Source: Luteibacter sp. UNCMF331Sha3.1 (lineage in GTDB: Bacteria; Pseudomonadota; Gammaproteobacteria; Xanthomonadales; Rhodanobacteraceae). From it: 64,000 bases of DNA. The notes beneath the pieces are model-generated. The model saw nothing but the letters and a program-made list of their open reading frames with translations, was not told the DNA's origin and made no database searches. Positions 34,655-43,083 of this stretch are shown here, one piece after another (within the stretch, counting starts at the first letter, position 1; every line of letters begins with the position of its first letter). The stretch covers positions 1,511,004-1,575,003 of the forward strand of contig NZ_FOBU01000001.1 of assembly GCF_900109915.1 (NCBI RefSeq), given 5' to 3'. The translations under genes and the position numbers were made by a program.

Positions 34655-35656
34655 TCAGCGCGCGATGGCGTCGAACCGGGCGGCGATGTAATCGTCGGTG
34701 AAGCTGGTCATCCCGTAATCGCGGATGAAACCACAGTGGCCGCCGTAGGGCGCGATATCCAGCTCCACGTTCGGCGGCAGGCGCAGCTGGTGGAACGCCG
34801 CCACCGGGATCACGGGGTCGTCCTGCGACGTGAAGATCGTGGCCGGCACGTGCAGGCCCATCAGGCGATCGCCCGCGACGGAATAACCGTCGAGATAGGC
34901 CTCGAGCGAACCGAAGTCGGTATGGCGCAGCACCAGCGAGCGCGTGAGGTCGCGCATGTTCTGCCGCAACTCGTCGAGCTCGAAGTATGTCTGCTGCGGG
35001 AATGCCTGCTGTTTCATGCGCAGCGAGCGGCGCCACTTCTTCATGAAGTACGCGTGGTAGAACCACGGCGCTTCGCTCTCGAGCGAGAACAGGCCTTCGC
35101 TCGGATCGATGATCGGGCATACGGCCAGCACGTAGTCGATGCGCACGCCTTTCGATGGCGCCATCATCGCGGCGCGCAGGGCGAAGTTGCCACCCAGTGA
35201 GAAGCCGGCCACGCCGATGGCCTGCGCGGGGAACATCGCGGCGATTTCGCCGAGTGCCACCACGACCTCGTCGATGCGACACGAATGGAACAGCGCTTCG
35301 TTGAGGCCGTGGCTATCGCCGTGGTCGCGGAAGTTGAGCCGGAAGATGTCCCAGCCGTCCTCGAGCAAACGGCTGCCGGTCTGCAGCACGTAGGTGGAGT
35401 CGACGCTGCCTTCCCATCCATGGAACAGGATGGCCAGCCCGCGCGACGGACGGCCGGTCCGCTGCGCGGTGTACCGACCGCTCAGCCGATCGCCGTGACC
35501 CACGTCGACCAGTACCTCCTGCGCGTCTTCCTGCACGCGGTGCGCGCGGCGCGGAAGCAGCTGGCGGCGGATGCCGCTGGACGAAAGCATGGTCTGGATA
35601 TGGCCGCTGCGCAGCGGCCAGGGTGGATGGAAGTCGGCGCCTCTGGGCAGGCTCAT
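34655..35656 (-). CDS. alpha/beta hydrolase, YheT-like
   Basis: A 333-residue cytoplasmic hydrolase. FHPPWPLRSGHIQTML and LAILFHGWEGSVDSTYVLQ are typical of the YheT/embryogenesis-associated family. The nucleophile elbow is GFSLGGN. An Asp (FTSQDDPVIP) and a His (GGHCGFI) complete the triad near residues 275 and 305. It is probably a carboxylesterase or lipase of unknown substrate. The ATG overlaps the stop of the acyltransferase gene by four bases, so the two are coupled, which suggests a shared role in lipid metabolism. Confidence 0.85.
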   Translation of the reverse strand: MSLPRGADFHPPWPLRSGHIQTMLSSSGIRRQLLPRRAHRVQEDAQEVLVDVGHGDRLSGRYTAQRTGRPSRGLAILFHGWEGSVDSTYVLQTGSRLLEDGWDIFRLNFRDHGDSHGLNEALFHSCRIDEVVVALGEIAAMFPAQAIGVAGFSLGGNFALRAAMMAPSKGVRIDYVLAVCPIIDPSEGLFSLESEAPWFYHAYFMKKWRRSLRMKQQAFPQQTYFELDELRQNMRDLTRSLVLRHTDFGSLEAYLDGYSVAGDRLMGLHVPATIFTSQDDPVIPVAAFHQLRLPPNVELDIAPYGGHCGFIRDYGMTSFTDDYIAARFDAIAR

Positions 35657-36453
35657 GCCGGCGTATCGGTATCCAGGGCCTGCGCGATGCGCTCGCGCGA
35701 GGCCTCCGCCATGCGGCGGCGACCGTCCGGCGACACCGGCACCGGCTCGAGGAAATGCACCTCGACGTCGAGCGGCGGCTCGCCCAGCAGGCGGACGAAG
35801 TTGCCCATGAAGCTCTCGCCTTCGCGGAAACCGGCGTCGACGACGCGACGGCCATGTCGCGCGAAACGCAAGGCGACCGGCTGCACCGGTACCTCGGCGT
35901 CCAGCGCGGCCTGGAAGATGCGTGCGTGGAAGACGCGGAGCACGCCGTTGTGCCCGGTCCCGCCTTCGGGGAAGACGGCGACGGAACGGCCCTCGCGCAG
36001 GCGCTCGACCATCGCGGCCATGACGGACGCCAGCGAATGGTTGTTGCCTCGACGATGGAAGATCGTGCCGCCGCGCGCGGCCATCCAGCCGACCAGCGGC
36101 CAGCGCGCGATCTCCGCCTTGGCGACGAAGCACGCGGCGCGCTGCGAGTGCAGCAGTTCGATGTCGAGCCACGACGTGTGGTTGGCGACGAAGAGCACCG
36201 GATCCTGCAGCGGGCGACCGAAACGCCGGCTGCGGAAACCGAACACGCGAAGCAGCAGGGTCGACCACATGCGGATCGTGCGATGGGCCAGTGGCTCGCG
36301 CCCGTTCTTCATCACGCCGCCGGCCCAGCTCAGGATGAGCGCGCAGACGAGGATACCGAACAGGATATGGAGCAAAAGCAGGGGTACCCGCCAGACGTAG
36401 CGAAGCGGACGCAGGCGGTCGCGAGGTGTCAGGTTGGCGGTAGCGGCTTCCAT
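35653..36453 (-). CDS. lysophospholipid acyltransferase (PlsC family)
   Basis: A 266-residue membrane-bound acyltransferase. An N-terminal hydrophobic helix (VPLLLLHILFGILVCALILSW) is followed by block I NHTSWLD (the HX4D catalytic motif), block II GTIFHRRGNN and block III FPEGGTGHNG. It transfers acyl groups to a lysophospholipid or glycerol phosphate. Either the ATG at 36453 or a GTG at 36462 could be the start; neither has a strong ribosome binding site. It is the first gene of a two-gene unit with the YheT-like hydrolase. Confidence 0.83.
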   Translation of the reverse strand: MEAATANLTPRDRLRPLRYVWRVPLLLLHILFGILVCALILSWAGGVMKNGREPLAHRTIRMWSTLLLRVFGFRSRRFGRPLQDPVLFVANHTSWLDIELLHSQRAACFVAKAEIARWPLVGWMAARGGTIFHRRGNNHSLASVMAAMVERLREGRSVAVFPEGGTGHNGVLRVFHARIFQAALDAEVPVQPVALRFARHGRRVVDAGFREGESFMGNFVRLLGEPPLDVEVHFLEPVPVSPDGRRRMAEASRERIAQALDTDTPA

Positions 36454-36536
36454 CGAGCGCACAAGATTAACGAGGGCCGTCGCCTGCCGCTAGGGGAATG
36501 TTTCTTTATCGTTAGAAGACACAGGCTTGCAAATTC

Positions 36537-37022
36537 CTACGGACGCCGCTCCCCAAGGGGCAGCGCCGTCGAGGCCTTGACGGTGCGCAGGACGAAGCTG
36601 GTGTTGACGTCCGCGACGCCGGCCGCGTTGAGCAGCCGGTCGAGGAGGAATCGGGAAAAGCCGTCGAGATCCGCCACGTAGACCTGCAGCAGATAGTCCA
36701 TGTCGCCCGTGAGCGCGTAGCAGGACACGACCTCGTCCCACTCGGCCACCCGGTCGGTGAACGAGTCGATGGCGTCCGACTCGTGCCGGGACAGCTGCAC
36801 GCGCACGAACGCCTGTAGACCGAGCCCGAGGGCGCGGGGGTCGAGGCGTGCGCCGTACCCCGCGATGACTCCGTCGGCTTCGAGTTTCTGGACGCGCCGG
36901 AGGCAGGCCGACGCGGACAGGTTCACCTCGGCCGCGAGTTCCGCGTTGGTCATGCGCCCCTGCGTCTGAAGGATCGCGAGGATGCGGAGGTCGGTGCGGT
37001 CGAGGTTCGCTTGCATGATCAT
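36537..37022 (-). CDS. Lrp/AsnC family transcriptional regulator
   Basis: A 161-residue regulator. The N-terminal HTH is LDRTDLRILAILQTQGRMTNAELAAEV with LSASACLRRVQKLEADG as recognition region. The C-terminal RAM domain includes VVSCYALTGDMDYLLQVYVADLDGF, the ligand-binding and oligomer part. It is divergent from phhA with about 130 bases between the two ATGs, so it is the likely amino-acid-sensing regulator of phenylalanine breakdown. A second in-frame ATG at 37016 is equally possible as the start. Confidence 0.9.
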   Translation of the reverse strand: MIMQANLDRTDLRILAILQTQGRMTNAELAAEVNLSASACLRRVQKLEADGVIAGYGARLDPRALGLGLQAFVRVQLSRHESDAIDSFTDRVAEWDEVVSCYALTGDMDYLLQVYVADLDGFSRFLLDRLLNAAGVADVNTSFVLRTVKASTALPLGERRP

Positions 37023-37152
37023 GTCGCCGTTGACGGTCTACACCACCGATTATTGCTCTGGACACGCCCAAACGCGCAAGATCGCAAGCCTATTGCGTCG
37101 CCGCGCCGCTAACCTGTTGTTTCGATAAGCCCATCGTCACCAGGAGATCGTC

Positions 37153-38040
37153 ATGGACACCCCCCGTCGCGTCGAACACCAGCAGACCGACCGCGGATAC
37201 GTGCCCGTGTATGCCACCGGCACGGTCGAGCAGCCGTGGGCGAGCTATTCGAAGACCGACCACGAGGTGTGGGACACCCTGTACCGCCGCCAGCGCGAAC
37301 TCCTGCCGGCGTATGCCTGCCAGGAGTTCCTCGATGGCGTCGAACGCTTCGGGCTGGGCGATGGCGGTATCCCGCGCTTCGCCGATCTGAACAAGGTGCT
37401 CGGCGAAGCCACGGGCTGGGAGCTCGTGGCCGTGGAGGGCCTGCTGCCGGACGAGGTCTTCTTCGATCATCTCGCCAATCGCCGTTTCCCCGTCAGCTGG
37501 TGGATCCGCAAGCCGGATCAGCTCGACTACCTGTCGGAGCCGGACCTCTTCCACGACCTGTTCGGCCATGTGCCGCTGCTGCTCAACCCCGTGTTCGCCG
37601 ACTACATGCAGGCGTACGGCAAGGGGGGCATGAAGGCCCACGCCATCGGGCCCGAGGCGCTGATGAACCTGACGCGCCTCTACTGGTACACGGTGGAGTT
37701 CGGCCTCATCCGCACGGACAAGGGCCTGCGCATCTACGGCGCCGGCATCGTCAGTTCGAAGGGAGAATCCATCTACTCCATCGACTCCCTGGCGCCGAAC
37801 CGCATCGGGTTTGGCCTGGAGCGGGTGATGAACACTAAGTACCGTATCGATACCTTCCAGCAGACCTATTTCGTCATCGACGACTTCCGTCAGCTGTTCG
37901 ACGCCACGGCCCCGGACTTCACTCCGATCTACGAGCGCCTCGCGCAGGGATCGGCCGTGGCGGCCGGCGACGTGCTTCCCACGGACATCGTGTACCAGCG
38001 CGGTACGCGCGAAGGCTTCGTTTCCGGCGGAGACAACTGA
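37153..38040 (+). CDS. phhA: phenylalanine 4-monooxygenase
   Basis: A 295-residue pterin-dependent hydroxylase that makes tyrosine from phenylalanine. The iron ligands are visible in LFHDLFGHVPLL (two His) and in WYTVEFGLI (Glu). SWWIRKPDQLDYLSEPD is a family block. The protein has the length of single-domain bacterial enzymes, with no ACT domain. AGGAG lies six bases before the ATG. No phhB (pterin dehydratase) gene is adjacent, so pterin recycling must be encoded elsewhere. The divergent Lrp gene is probably its regulator. Confidence 0.95.
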   Translation: MDTPRRVEHQQTDRGYVPVYATGTVEQPWASYSKTDHEVWDTLYRRQRELLPAYACQEFLDGVERFGLGDGGIPRFADLNKVLGEATGWELVAVEGLLPDEVFFDHLANRRFPVSWWIRKPDQLDYLSEPDLFHDLFGHVPLLLNPVFADYMQAYGKGGMKAHAIGPEALMNLTRLYWYTVEFGLIRTDKGLRIYGAGIVSSKGESIYSIDSLAPNRIGFGLERVMNTKYRIDTFQQTYFVIDDFRQLFDATAPDFTPIYERLAQGSAVAAGDVLPTDIVYQRGTREGFVSGGDN

Positions 38041-38111
38041 AACTCAACGGCGGCCTAACGAATGGCCCCCTACGATGGAGCCATTCCAGCAACAAACAGG
38101 GTGGGTACATC

Positions 38112-38360
38112 GTGGTCGTCTTCGATATTCCGTTCGAGTCCGTCGGTCCGGGCCTCTGGGCCCTCCAGAAAAACGAATGCGAGATCGGCGAGTTCTGCTC
38201 GCGGGACGACGCGCTCGAATGTGCCCTTGCCGAGGCTAAGCGTATCGAGGCGCTGAACGCGGCCTCCGACATCGTGTTGAACATCGAAGGCAACGACGGC
38301 GTCTGGCGCGCGTTCGACACGTCGATCCGGCCGTACGCCGCGCGCACGCACCACGTCTGA
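38112..38360 (+). CDS. small hypothetical protein
   Basis: An 82-residue acidic protein starting with GTG (VVFDIPFESVG). An AGGGTGG stretch lies before it and a TACGAT-like -10 further upstream (38082-38087). It contains CSRDDALECALAEAKRIEAL, a helix, and IEGNDGVWRAFD, a beta-hairpin with a Trp, similar in layout to DUF2188-type small proteins. No function is known. It is monocistronic, between phhA and the small-RNA region. Confidence 0.6.
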   Translation: MVVFDIPFESVGPGLWALQKNECEIGEFCSRDDALECALAEAKRIEALNAASDIVLNIEGNDGVWRAFDTSIRPYAARTHHV

Positions 38361-38455
38361 TCCCACAGGTTTCGTTTCTCCCCGCGGGTGGGTTGGCCGA
38401 AGGCCGACCTGCCCGTTTTCATGTCCGGCGGGCGCAGCCCCCCCGGAATCCGGGC

Positions 38456-38592
38456 AAAATAAAACCCCGGTAGCCAGGGGAGGAGCTACCGGGGTCGCGT
38501 CGGGTCCAGGCTATCAGGGGAAATAGCGGGACCCGGGACAATCGTTCGATCCGAAGATCGTCGCTTGCCAACAGGTCGCCTCTCGGCGATCG
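38456..38592 (-). ncRNA. candidate small RNA with C-rich loops and intrinsic terminator
   Basis: On the minus strand, four hairpins follow one another: GATCGCC with a GAGA loop (38574-38591), CGATC with a UUCG loop (38547-38560), a 12-bp stem with a CCCC-containing loop (38501-38535), and an 11-bp stem with loop TCCTCCCCTG (38464-38495) followed by TTTTATTTT. This is an intrinsic terminator ending a transcript of about 140 bases. TATCTA (38599-38604) is a possible -10; no convincing -35 was seen. C-rich loops are the design of the Xanthomonas small RNA sX13, which pairs with G-rich leader sequences. No protein frame covers the region. Confidence 0.6.
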
Positions 38593-38629
38593 AATACTTA
38601 GATAAGGGCGGACCCGTGAAGTTCCCGCA

Positions 38630-39337
38630 TTACGGGGAGGGCGCGTTTGGTTGCCGTTTATCTTCGGACGCGGCGACGTGATCCGCGAGCCACGGCCGCA
38701 CCTGTGCGACCCACAGCGCGTAGCCTGCGGGCGTCATGTGCAGCCCGTCTTCCCGGAACAGTTCCGGCTTCGGCTGGCCCTGCGCGTCGAGCATCGCGGG
38801 GGCCACGTCGAGGAAGGCGACGTTCTTCTGCGCCATCGACCAGGTGCGGATCAGCGCGTTGGCGCGCTCGATGTTCGGCAGCAGCGCGAGGCGGGCGATG
38901 CTCGGCTTGATCGAGATGAAGGCGATCGGCACGCCTGGCTGCTCCTGGCGCGCCTTGGCGACGAACGCGGCGAAATCGTCGCGGACCTGCTCCGGCGTGT
39001 CGCCGTTCTGCAGGTCGTTGTCGCCGGCATACATGACGATGGCCGCCGGATGGTACGGGGCGAGGATGCGGTCGGCGAAGGCCGTGGCGTCGTCGAGGTC
39101 CGAGCCGCCGAAGCCGCGGTTGATCGTGCGGTAGCCCGGGAAGTCGGTGGCCAGGGTGCTCCACATGCGGATCGACGAGCTGCCGATGAAGAGGACGCCG
39201 TTGGGCGCCACGGGGCTGGCCTTGTCGGACGCTTCGAAGGCCTGGATGTCGTTTTCCCACTGGCTGTGATCGGGCCCCTTCGCGTGCGCACCGAAGGAAA
39301 ATACGAGCAGGGTGAGGAGGATCGTCAGGGTCTTCAT
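38630..39337 (-). CDS. secreted SGNH/GDSL-family hydrolase
   Basis: A 235-residue exported protein (signal ILLTLLVFSFGAHA). The catalytic Ser is in VLFIGSSSIRMW (block I), followed by Gly and Asn residues (RGFGGSDLDD and YAGDNDLQNGD) and the Asp-His pair in EDGLHMTPAGY (block V). All four SGNH blocks are present. It is probably an esterase acting in the periplasm or outside. It stands alone. The RES toxin gene ends about 20 bases upstream on the same strand, so read-through is possible. Confidence 0.85.
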   Translation of the reverse strand: MKTLTILLTLLVFSFGAHAKGPDHSQWENDIQAFEASDKASPVAPNGVLFIGSSSIRMWSTLATDFPGYRTINRGFGGSDLDDATAFADRILAPYHPAAIVMYAGDNDLQNGDTPEQVRDDFAAFVAKARQEQPGVPIAFISIKPSIARLALLPNIERANALIRTWSMAQKNVAFLDVAPAMLDAQGQPKPELFREDGLHMTPAGYALWVAQVRPWLADHVAASEDKRQPNAPSP

Positions 39338-39355
39338 CCGTCCGACCGTAACCCC

Positions 39356-40057
39356 TCAGGCCCGTGGGGGCAAACCCTGCCGTTCCACCGGCGTGACCTT
39401 CAGCACCGCTTCGATCCGCGTGCCGTTCCAGCGGTAGATGAAGTGTTCGGCCTGGACGCACGGGGCCACGACGTCGGGGTAGAACGCCGCGATGCACTCG
39501 CCGCCCGCATGCCGCGCGCTGTCGTAGACGATGCCGTTGGAGCCCTGCTCCCGCAGCGTCCGGGCGAGCTTCACGCTGGCGCCGTAGGAGTCGGGATCGT
39601 GCTCCGCGCCCCAGCCGCCGCGGATGTCGTGGAAGCGGCCCGCGATGGCGGTGCGATAGCAGCGCACCTGCACGTCCATGGGAGGCTCGTGCGTCGCCGC
39701 CAGGAAGGCCTCGCGGTGGAAGACGGTTTCCTCGATCGCGGTCGGAATGCTGTGCGCCGCGTAGAACACACCCCAGTGCCCGTCGCTGAAACGGCTGCCG
39801 TCGGGCGGGATATGCGTGAAGGCGGCCATGATCGGCGTCGTGCCCTGCCCCGACACGCGTCGCTCCGGCGGCACCAGCCGCAACGCGCCCATCTCCTCGC
39901 GCAGGCGCGGGTTGGTCAGCGACTCGATCGCCATGACGGCGTCGATGTCCTTCGGATCCGCGATGCGGTCGAACAGGCCGACGGGCGGAAACCGGCTCGG
40001 CACGATCCGGTAGGCCTGGCTCCAGCGGATGCGGCGAAGCGGCGGTTCGGCGCTCAT
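39356..40057 (-). CDS. RES-domain toxin
   Basis: A 233-residue RES-domain protein. The Arg, Glu and Ser residues that form the active site in this family can be matched to AYRIVPSRF near the N-terminus, AIEETVFHR in the middle and the RTLREQGSNGIVYDSARHAGG block. RES toxins degrade NAD+ when freed from their antitoxin. The ATG at 40057 overlaps the stop of the upstream antitoxin gene by four bases (ATGA). The order antitoxin-toxin is the usual one for RES-Xre pairs. Confidence 0.82.
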   Translation of the reverse strand: MSAEPPLRRIRWSQAYRIVPSRFPPVGLFDRIADPKDIDAVMAIESLTNPRLREEMGALRLVPPERRVSGQGTTPIMAAFTHIPPDGSRFSDGHWGVFYAAHSIPTAIEETVFHREAFLAATHEPPMDVQVRCYRTAIAGRFHDIRGGWGAEHDPDSYGASVKLARTLREQGSNGIVYDSARHAGGECIAAFYPDVVAPCVQAEHFIYRWNGTRIEAVLKVTPVERQGLPPRA

Positions 40058-40458
40058 CCGTTCCAGCCGCGCTGGGCGTCCAGATACTGGCGGACGACGT
40101 AGAGGTCGGCGACGTTGCCGGAGAGCATGCGGTCGAGCGCGGAGCGGCCGGCGAAGAGCGGCGCGTCGTTCGGTTTGCGTATCCACGCGTCGGCCTGGGT
40201 GGCGTCGGGGAAGAGGATCTGCAGGTCTTTCCAGATGCCGAGCAGGTAGCTGATGCGCTCGATCACATCGCGCGACGGCGTGCCGTCCTGCTGTTTCTTC
40301 CACTTGAAGTAGGTCGATTCGGGCGGCTCCCCGAGCAGCGTGCGCTGTTCGGCGGTCCGGAGTTTCCAGCGCTCGGCCAGGGCGAAGAAGGCACGGAGCG
40401 CCGGGCCGCCGAGGTCGGCGGCCTGGGTCGGTTCGGCATGGATGGCGGGCTGCATCAT
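40054..40458 (-). CDS. Xre/MbcA/ParS-type antitoxin of the RES pair
   Basis: A 134-residue protein with the DUF2384 layout: an N-terminal helical HTH (LAERWKLRTAEQRTLLGEP, STYFKWKK) and a C-terminal toxin-binding domain (LGIWKDLQILFPDATQADAWIRKPN, FAGRSALDRMLSGNVADLYVVRQYLDA). The last segment is the strongly conserved part of the family. It should bind and inhibit the RES toxin and repress the operon. The repeats TGGAGTTGA and TGGAGTCGA upstream may be its operator. Confidence 0.85.
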   Translation of the reverse strand: MMQPAIHAEPTQAADLGGPALRAFFALAERWKLRTAEQRTLLGEPPESTYFKWKKQQDGTPSRDVIERISYLLGIWKDLQILFPDATQADAWIRKPNDAPLFAGRSALDRMLSGNVADLYVVRQYLDAQRGWNG

Positions 40459-40472
40459 CGTGGCTTCACCTA

Positions 40473-40510
40473 TGGAGTTGAGAACCAGTCTACTCTATTT
40501 GTGGAGTCGA
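40473..40510 (-). promoter_or_regulatory. possible operator repeats of the RES-Xre operon
   Basis: TGGAGTTGA (40473-40481) and TGGAGTCGA (40502-40510) are direct repeats 29 bases apart in the 80-base gap before the antitoxin gene. They flank TCTACTCTATTT, which on the minus strand offers -10-like TAGAGT/TAGACT. Confidence 0.4.
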
Positions 40511-40536
40511 CGGTGTAGGGGCGGGAGCGCGCCTGC

Positions 40537-42264
40537 TCACTTCCGCGATTCGATCCACTCGTCGACGTGCTGCTCCAGCACGGGCAACGGCACCGAACCC
40601 AGGGCGAGTACCGTATCGTGGAACGCGCGCAGGTCGAACGTCTCGCCCAGCCGCTTCTCTGCCCGCTCGCGCAGCTCACGGATCTTCAGATAGCCCAGCT
40701 CGTACGACAGCGCCTGACCCGGCCAGCTGATGTAGCGGTCGACTTCGTTGGCGATCTCGCGATCGCTCAGCGCGGTGTTCCGTGTCAGGAAATCGATCGC
40801 CTGCTGGCGCGTCCAGTTCAGGTGGTGGATGCCCGTGTCGACGACGAGCCGGCAGGCGCGCCACATCTGGTACGTCAGATAGCCGAAGTGTTCGTACGGC
40901 GTGCGGTAGATGCCCATCTCCTCGCCGAGGTACTCGGCGTACAACGCCCAGCCCTCGCCATAGGCCGAGATGTAGCCCTCGCGGCGAAACGCGGGAAGGC
41001 CTTTCTGCTCGGCCGACAACGCCAGCTGCAGCGAGTGGCCCGGCATCGACTCGTGCAGCGTCAGCGCGGGCATGTTGAACAAGGGGCGCGACGGCAGGTC
41101 GTACGTGTTGACGAGATAGACGTCGGCACCGCCGCGCCCGGACGTGTAATACGGCGCGATGTCGGCCGGCACGGGCTCGATGGCGAACCGCTGGCGCGGG
41201 AGCAGGCCGAAGTACCTGTCGAGCTTGCCGTCGACCTGCTTGGCCACCCACGCGGTGCGCATGAGCAGTTCGTCCGGCGTCTTGGCGTAGAACTGCGGGT
41301 CCTTGCGCAGGAACGTCAGGAACGCGGGGAAATCGCCCTTGAACCCGGTCTGCTTCATCGTCTCCACCATCGCCTCGTGCAGGCGCTCGACTTCGCGCAT
41401 GCCGATGGCGTGGATCTCGTCGGGCGACAGATCCAGCGTGGTGTATTCGTGGATCTGCTGGCGATAGAAGGCCTTGCCGTCGGGCAACGACTCGGCGGCG
41501 AGCGTCTTGCGCGCCTTCGGCACGTATTCGCCCCGGAAGAAGGCAAGCAGCTTGCCGTATGCCGGGATCACGCCATCGGCGATGGCCTGTCGGGCCTCCT
41601 TGCGCAGCGCGTCGGCCTCCGCCGCCGGCAGCGTCCTAGGGATCGCCTTGAACGGCGCGTAGAGTGCGCTCTGCTCGGGATCCTTCAGCTCCGCCACCGC
41701 GGCGATGGACACGTCGCGACCGTCCAGCACGGCGCGCGGCACGGTGAACCCCCGTGCGAGGCCGAGCCGCATGTTCGCGATTTCCTGATCCATGTAGCGC
41801 GGAATCTGCTTCAGCCGGTCGACGTAGTGCCTGTAGTCGTCGCGCGTGCGCAGGTCGTCGCCGTGCATCACGTAACCGATGTCCGACCAGAAGGCGGAAT
41901 CGCTGTTGAACGGCATCTGCCACTGCGCGAAACGCTGCGCGGCCGCGAGGTTGCCGATCTGCTCGCGGTAGACCGCGTAATCCACCCGCACCGTGCCGCT
42001 CAAGGTCTTCGGATCGATGCGGTCCAGCTGTGCCAGCACGTCGGTCCAGTAGGCGAGGCGTGCCGCCTGGCTGGTCGCGTCCACCGTATCCAGCCTGCCG
42101 TCGCCCGGCTGCGCCTCGCCCGAGGTGAGGATGCCCGCCTGGCCGTTACGCCATGTCCATTCCTTCGTGTAGATGGATCGGAAGGTCTCGTCGGAGGTGG
42201 TGGCGGCGTGCGCGGCGCCGGCGAACAGACCGGCGAAGGCGATGGCGCGGATCCAGGGGGACAT
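40537..42264 (-). CDS. secreted DUF885 family protein (putative zinc carboxypeptidase-like)
   Basis: A 575-residue exported protein (signal ending LFAGAAHAAT). DUF885 proteins carry the motif HESMPGH, seen here at about residue 400 (LTLHESMPGHSLQLAL), with EGWALYAEYLGEEMG following. This is the metal-binding HExxxGH...E arrangement of the family. The function is thought to be peptidase-like and the substrate is unknown. GGAG lies five bases before the ATG at 42264. It is separated from the TA operon by 80 bases and stands alone. Confidence 0.85.
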   Translation of the reverse strand: MSPWIRAIAFAGLFAGAAHAATTSDETFRSIYTKEWTWRNGQAGILTSGEAQPGDGRLDTVDATSQAARLAYWTDVLAQLDRIDPKTLSGTVRVDYAVYREQIGNLAAAQRFAQWQMPFNSDSAFWSDIGYVMHGDDLRTRDDYRHYVDRLKQIPRYMDQEIANMRLGLARGFTVPRAVLDGRDVSIAAVAELKDPEQSALYAPFKAIPRTLPAAEADALRKEARQAIADGVIPAYGKLLAFFRGEYVPKARKTLAAESLPDGKAFYRQQIHEYTTLDLSPDEIHAIGMREVERLHEAMVETMKQTGFKGDFPAFLTFLRKDPQFYAKTPDELLMRTAWVAKQVDGKLDRYFGLLPRQRFAIEPVPADIAPYYTSGRGGADVYLVNTYDLPSRPLFNMPALTLHESMPGHSLQLALSAEQKGLPAFRREGYISAYGEGWALYAEYLGEEMGIYRTPYEHFGYLTYQMWRACRLVVDTGIHHLNWTRQQAIDFLTRNTALSDREIANEVDRYISWPGQALSYELGYLKIRELRERAEKRLGETFDLRAFHDTVLALGSVPLPVLEQHVDEWIESRK

Positions 42265-42312
42265 GCGGGCTCCGGGGGATGGGCAAACCCCGATCATCGC
42301 ATGCGTCGCGCG

Positions 42313-43014
42313 CTACAGGCCCGCGTAGTGGCCACGCATGGTCTGCAGGTAGGCTTCGAGATCGCGGCCGGCCACGTCCTCGAAGGTCTCGCCGGATTCG
42401 CGACAATCGGCGATGCGGTCGGGCCGGAAATTGCGGAAGTCCTGGCGGTGCCGGCACCAGGCGCCGAGGGTCCAGGCGCCACCCCAGAACGCCAGGCAGA
42501 GCGGCTCCACTTCGCGCGTGCTGGAGCGGCCTTCGGCGTCGCGGTAGTCGAGGCAGAGCACGCGATGGCCAAGCACGGCCTCGTGCAGGCAGTCGAGCAT
42601 CGTCGCGATGTGATTCTGGAACGGATCGCGCCAGATCGGCGCGAAGATCCTCGACTTCGCCGCGCGTTCGCGCAGGTCGGGTGGCAGCACGGCTTCGATC
42701 TTGATCAGGGCGGCCTGCGCCTCGCGCGCCAGCCGCTCGCCGGCGAACGACCGCACGAACCGCGTGCCGGCAACGAGGGCTTCGAGTTCGTCGGCGGAGA
42801 ACATCAGCGGCGGGATGTCCGAGCCCTTGCGCAGGAGGTATCCCACGCCGGCCTCGCCCTCGATGGGCACGCCCGAGAGCTGGAGGTCCGCCACGTCGCG
42901 ATAGACCGTGCGCAGCGACACCTCGAGTGTGCTCGCCAGCTGGCGCGCGGGCAGCGCGGTACGCCGCCCGCGCAGGGCGTTGATGATGAGAAAGAGACGG
43001 TCGGCGCGGCGCAT
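42313..43014 (-). CDS. YafY family regulator (HTH plus WYL domain)
   Basis: A 233-residue regulator. It starts with the family hallmark RRADRLFLIINALRG, an HTH_11 domain with LPARQLASTLEVSLRTVYRDVADL. A C-terminal WYL domain (REVEPLCLAFWGGAWTLGAWCRHRQDFRNFRPDRI) is thought to bind a ligand or nucleic acid. The ATG at 43014 is preferred over one ten codons upstream. It lies between the DUF885 gene and a glutathione transferase on the same strand and may control one of them. Confidence 0.85.
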   Translation of the reverse strand: MRRADRLFLIINALRGRRTALPARQLASTLEVSLRTVYRDVADLQLSGVPIEGEAGVGYLLRKGSDIPPLMFSADELEALVAGTRFVRSFAGERLAREAQAALIKIEAVLPPDLRERAAKSRIFAPIWRDPFQNHIATMLDCLHEAVLGHRVLCLDYRDAEGRSSTREVEPLCLAFWGGAWTLGAWCRHRQDFRNFRPDRIADCRESGETFEDVAGRDLEAYLQTMRGHYAGL

Positions 43015-43083
43015 GCGCGGATCATCGCTTCCCGCGAGCCACACGGGAAGCGGCGATGGTCATGGCCGGCCATCGCCCGATGC

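Noticed and set aside
38456-38592. Reading the hairpin region on the plus strand as a CsrA-sequestering RNA with GGA loops
   Set aside because: The poly-U tract is on the minus strand only, so a minus-strand RNA with C-rich loops fits better. The plus-strand view is not excluded.
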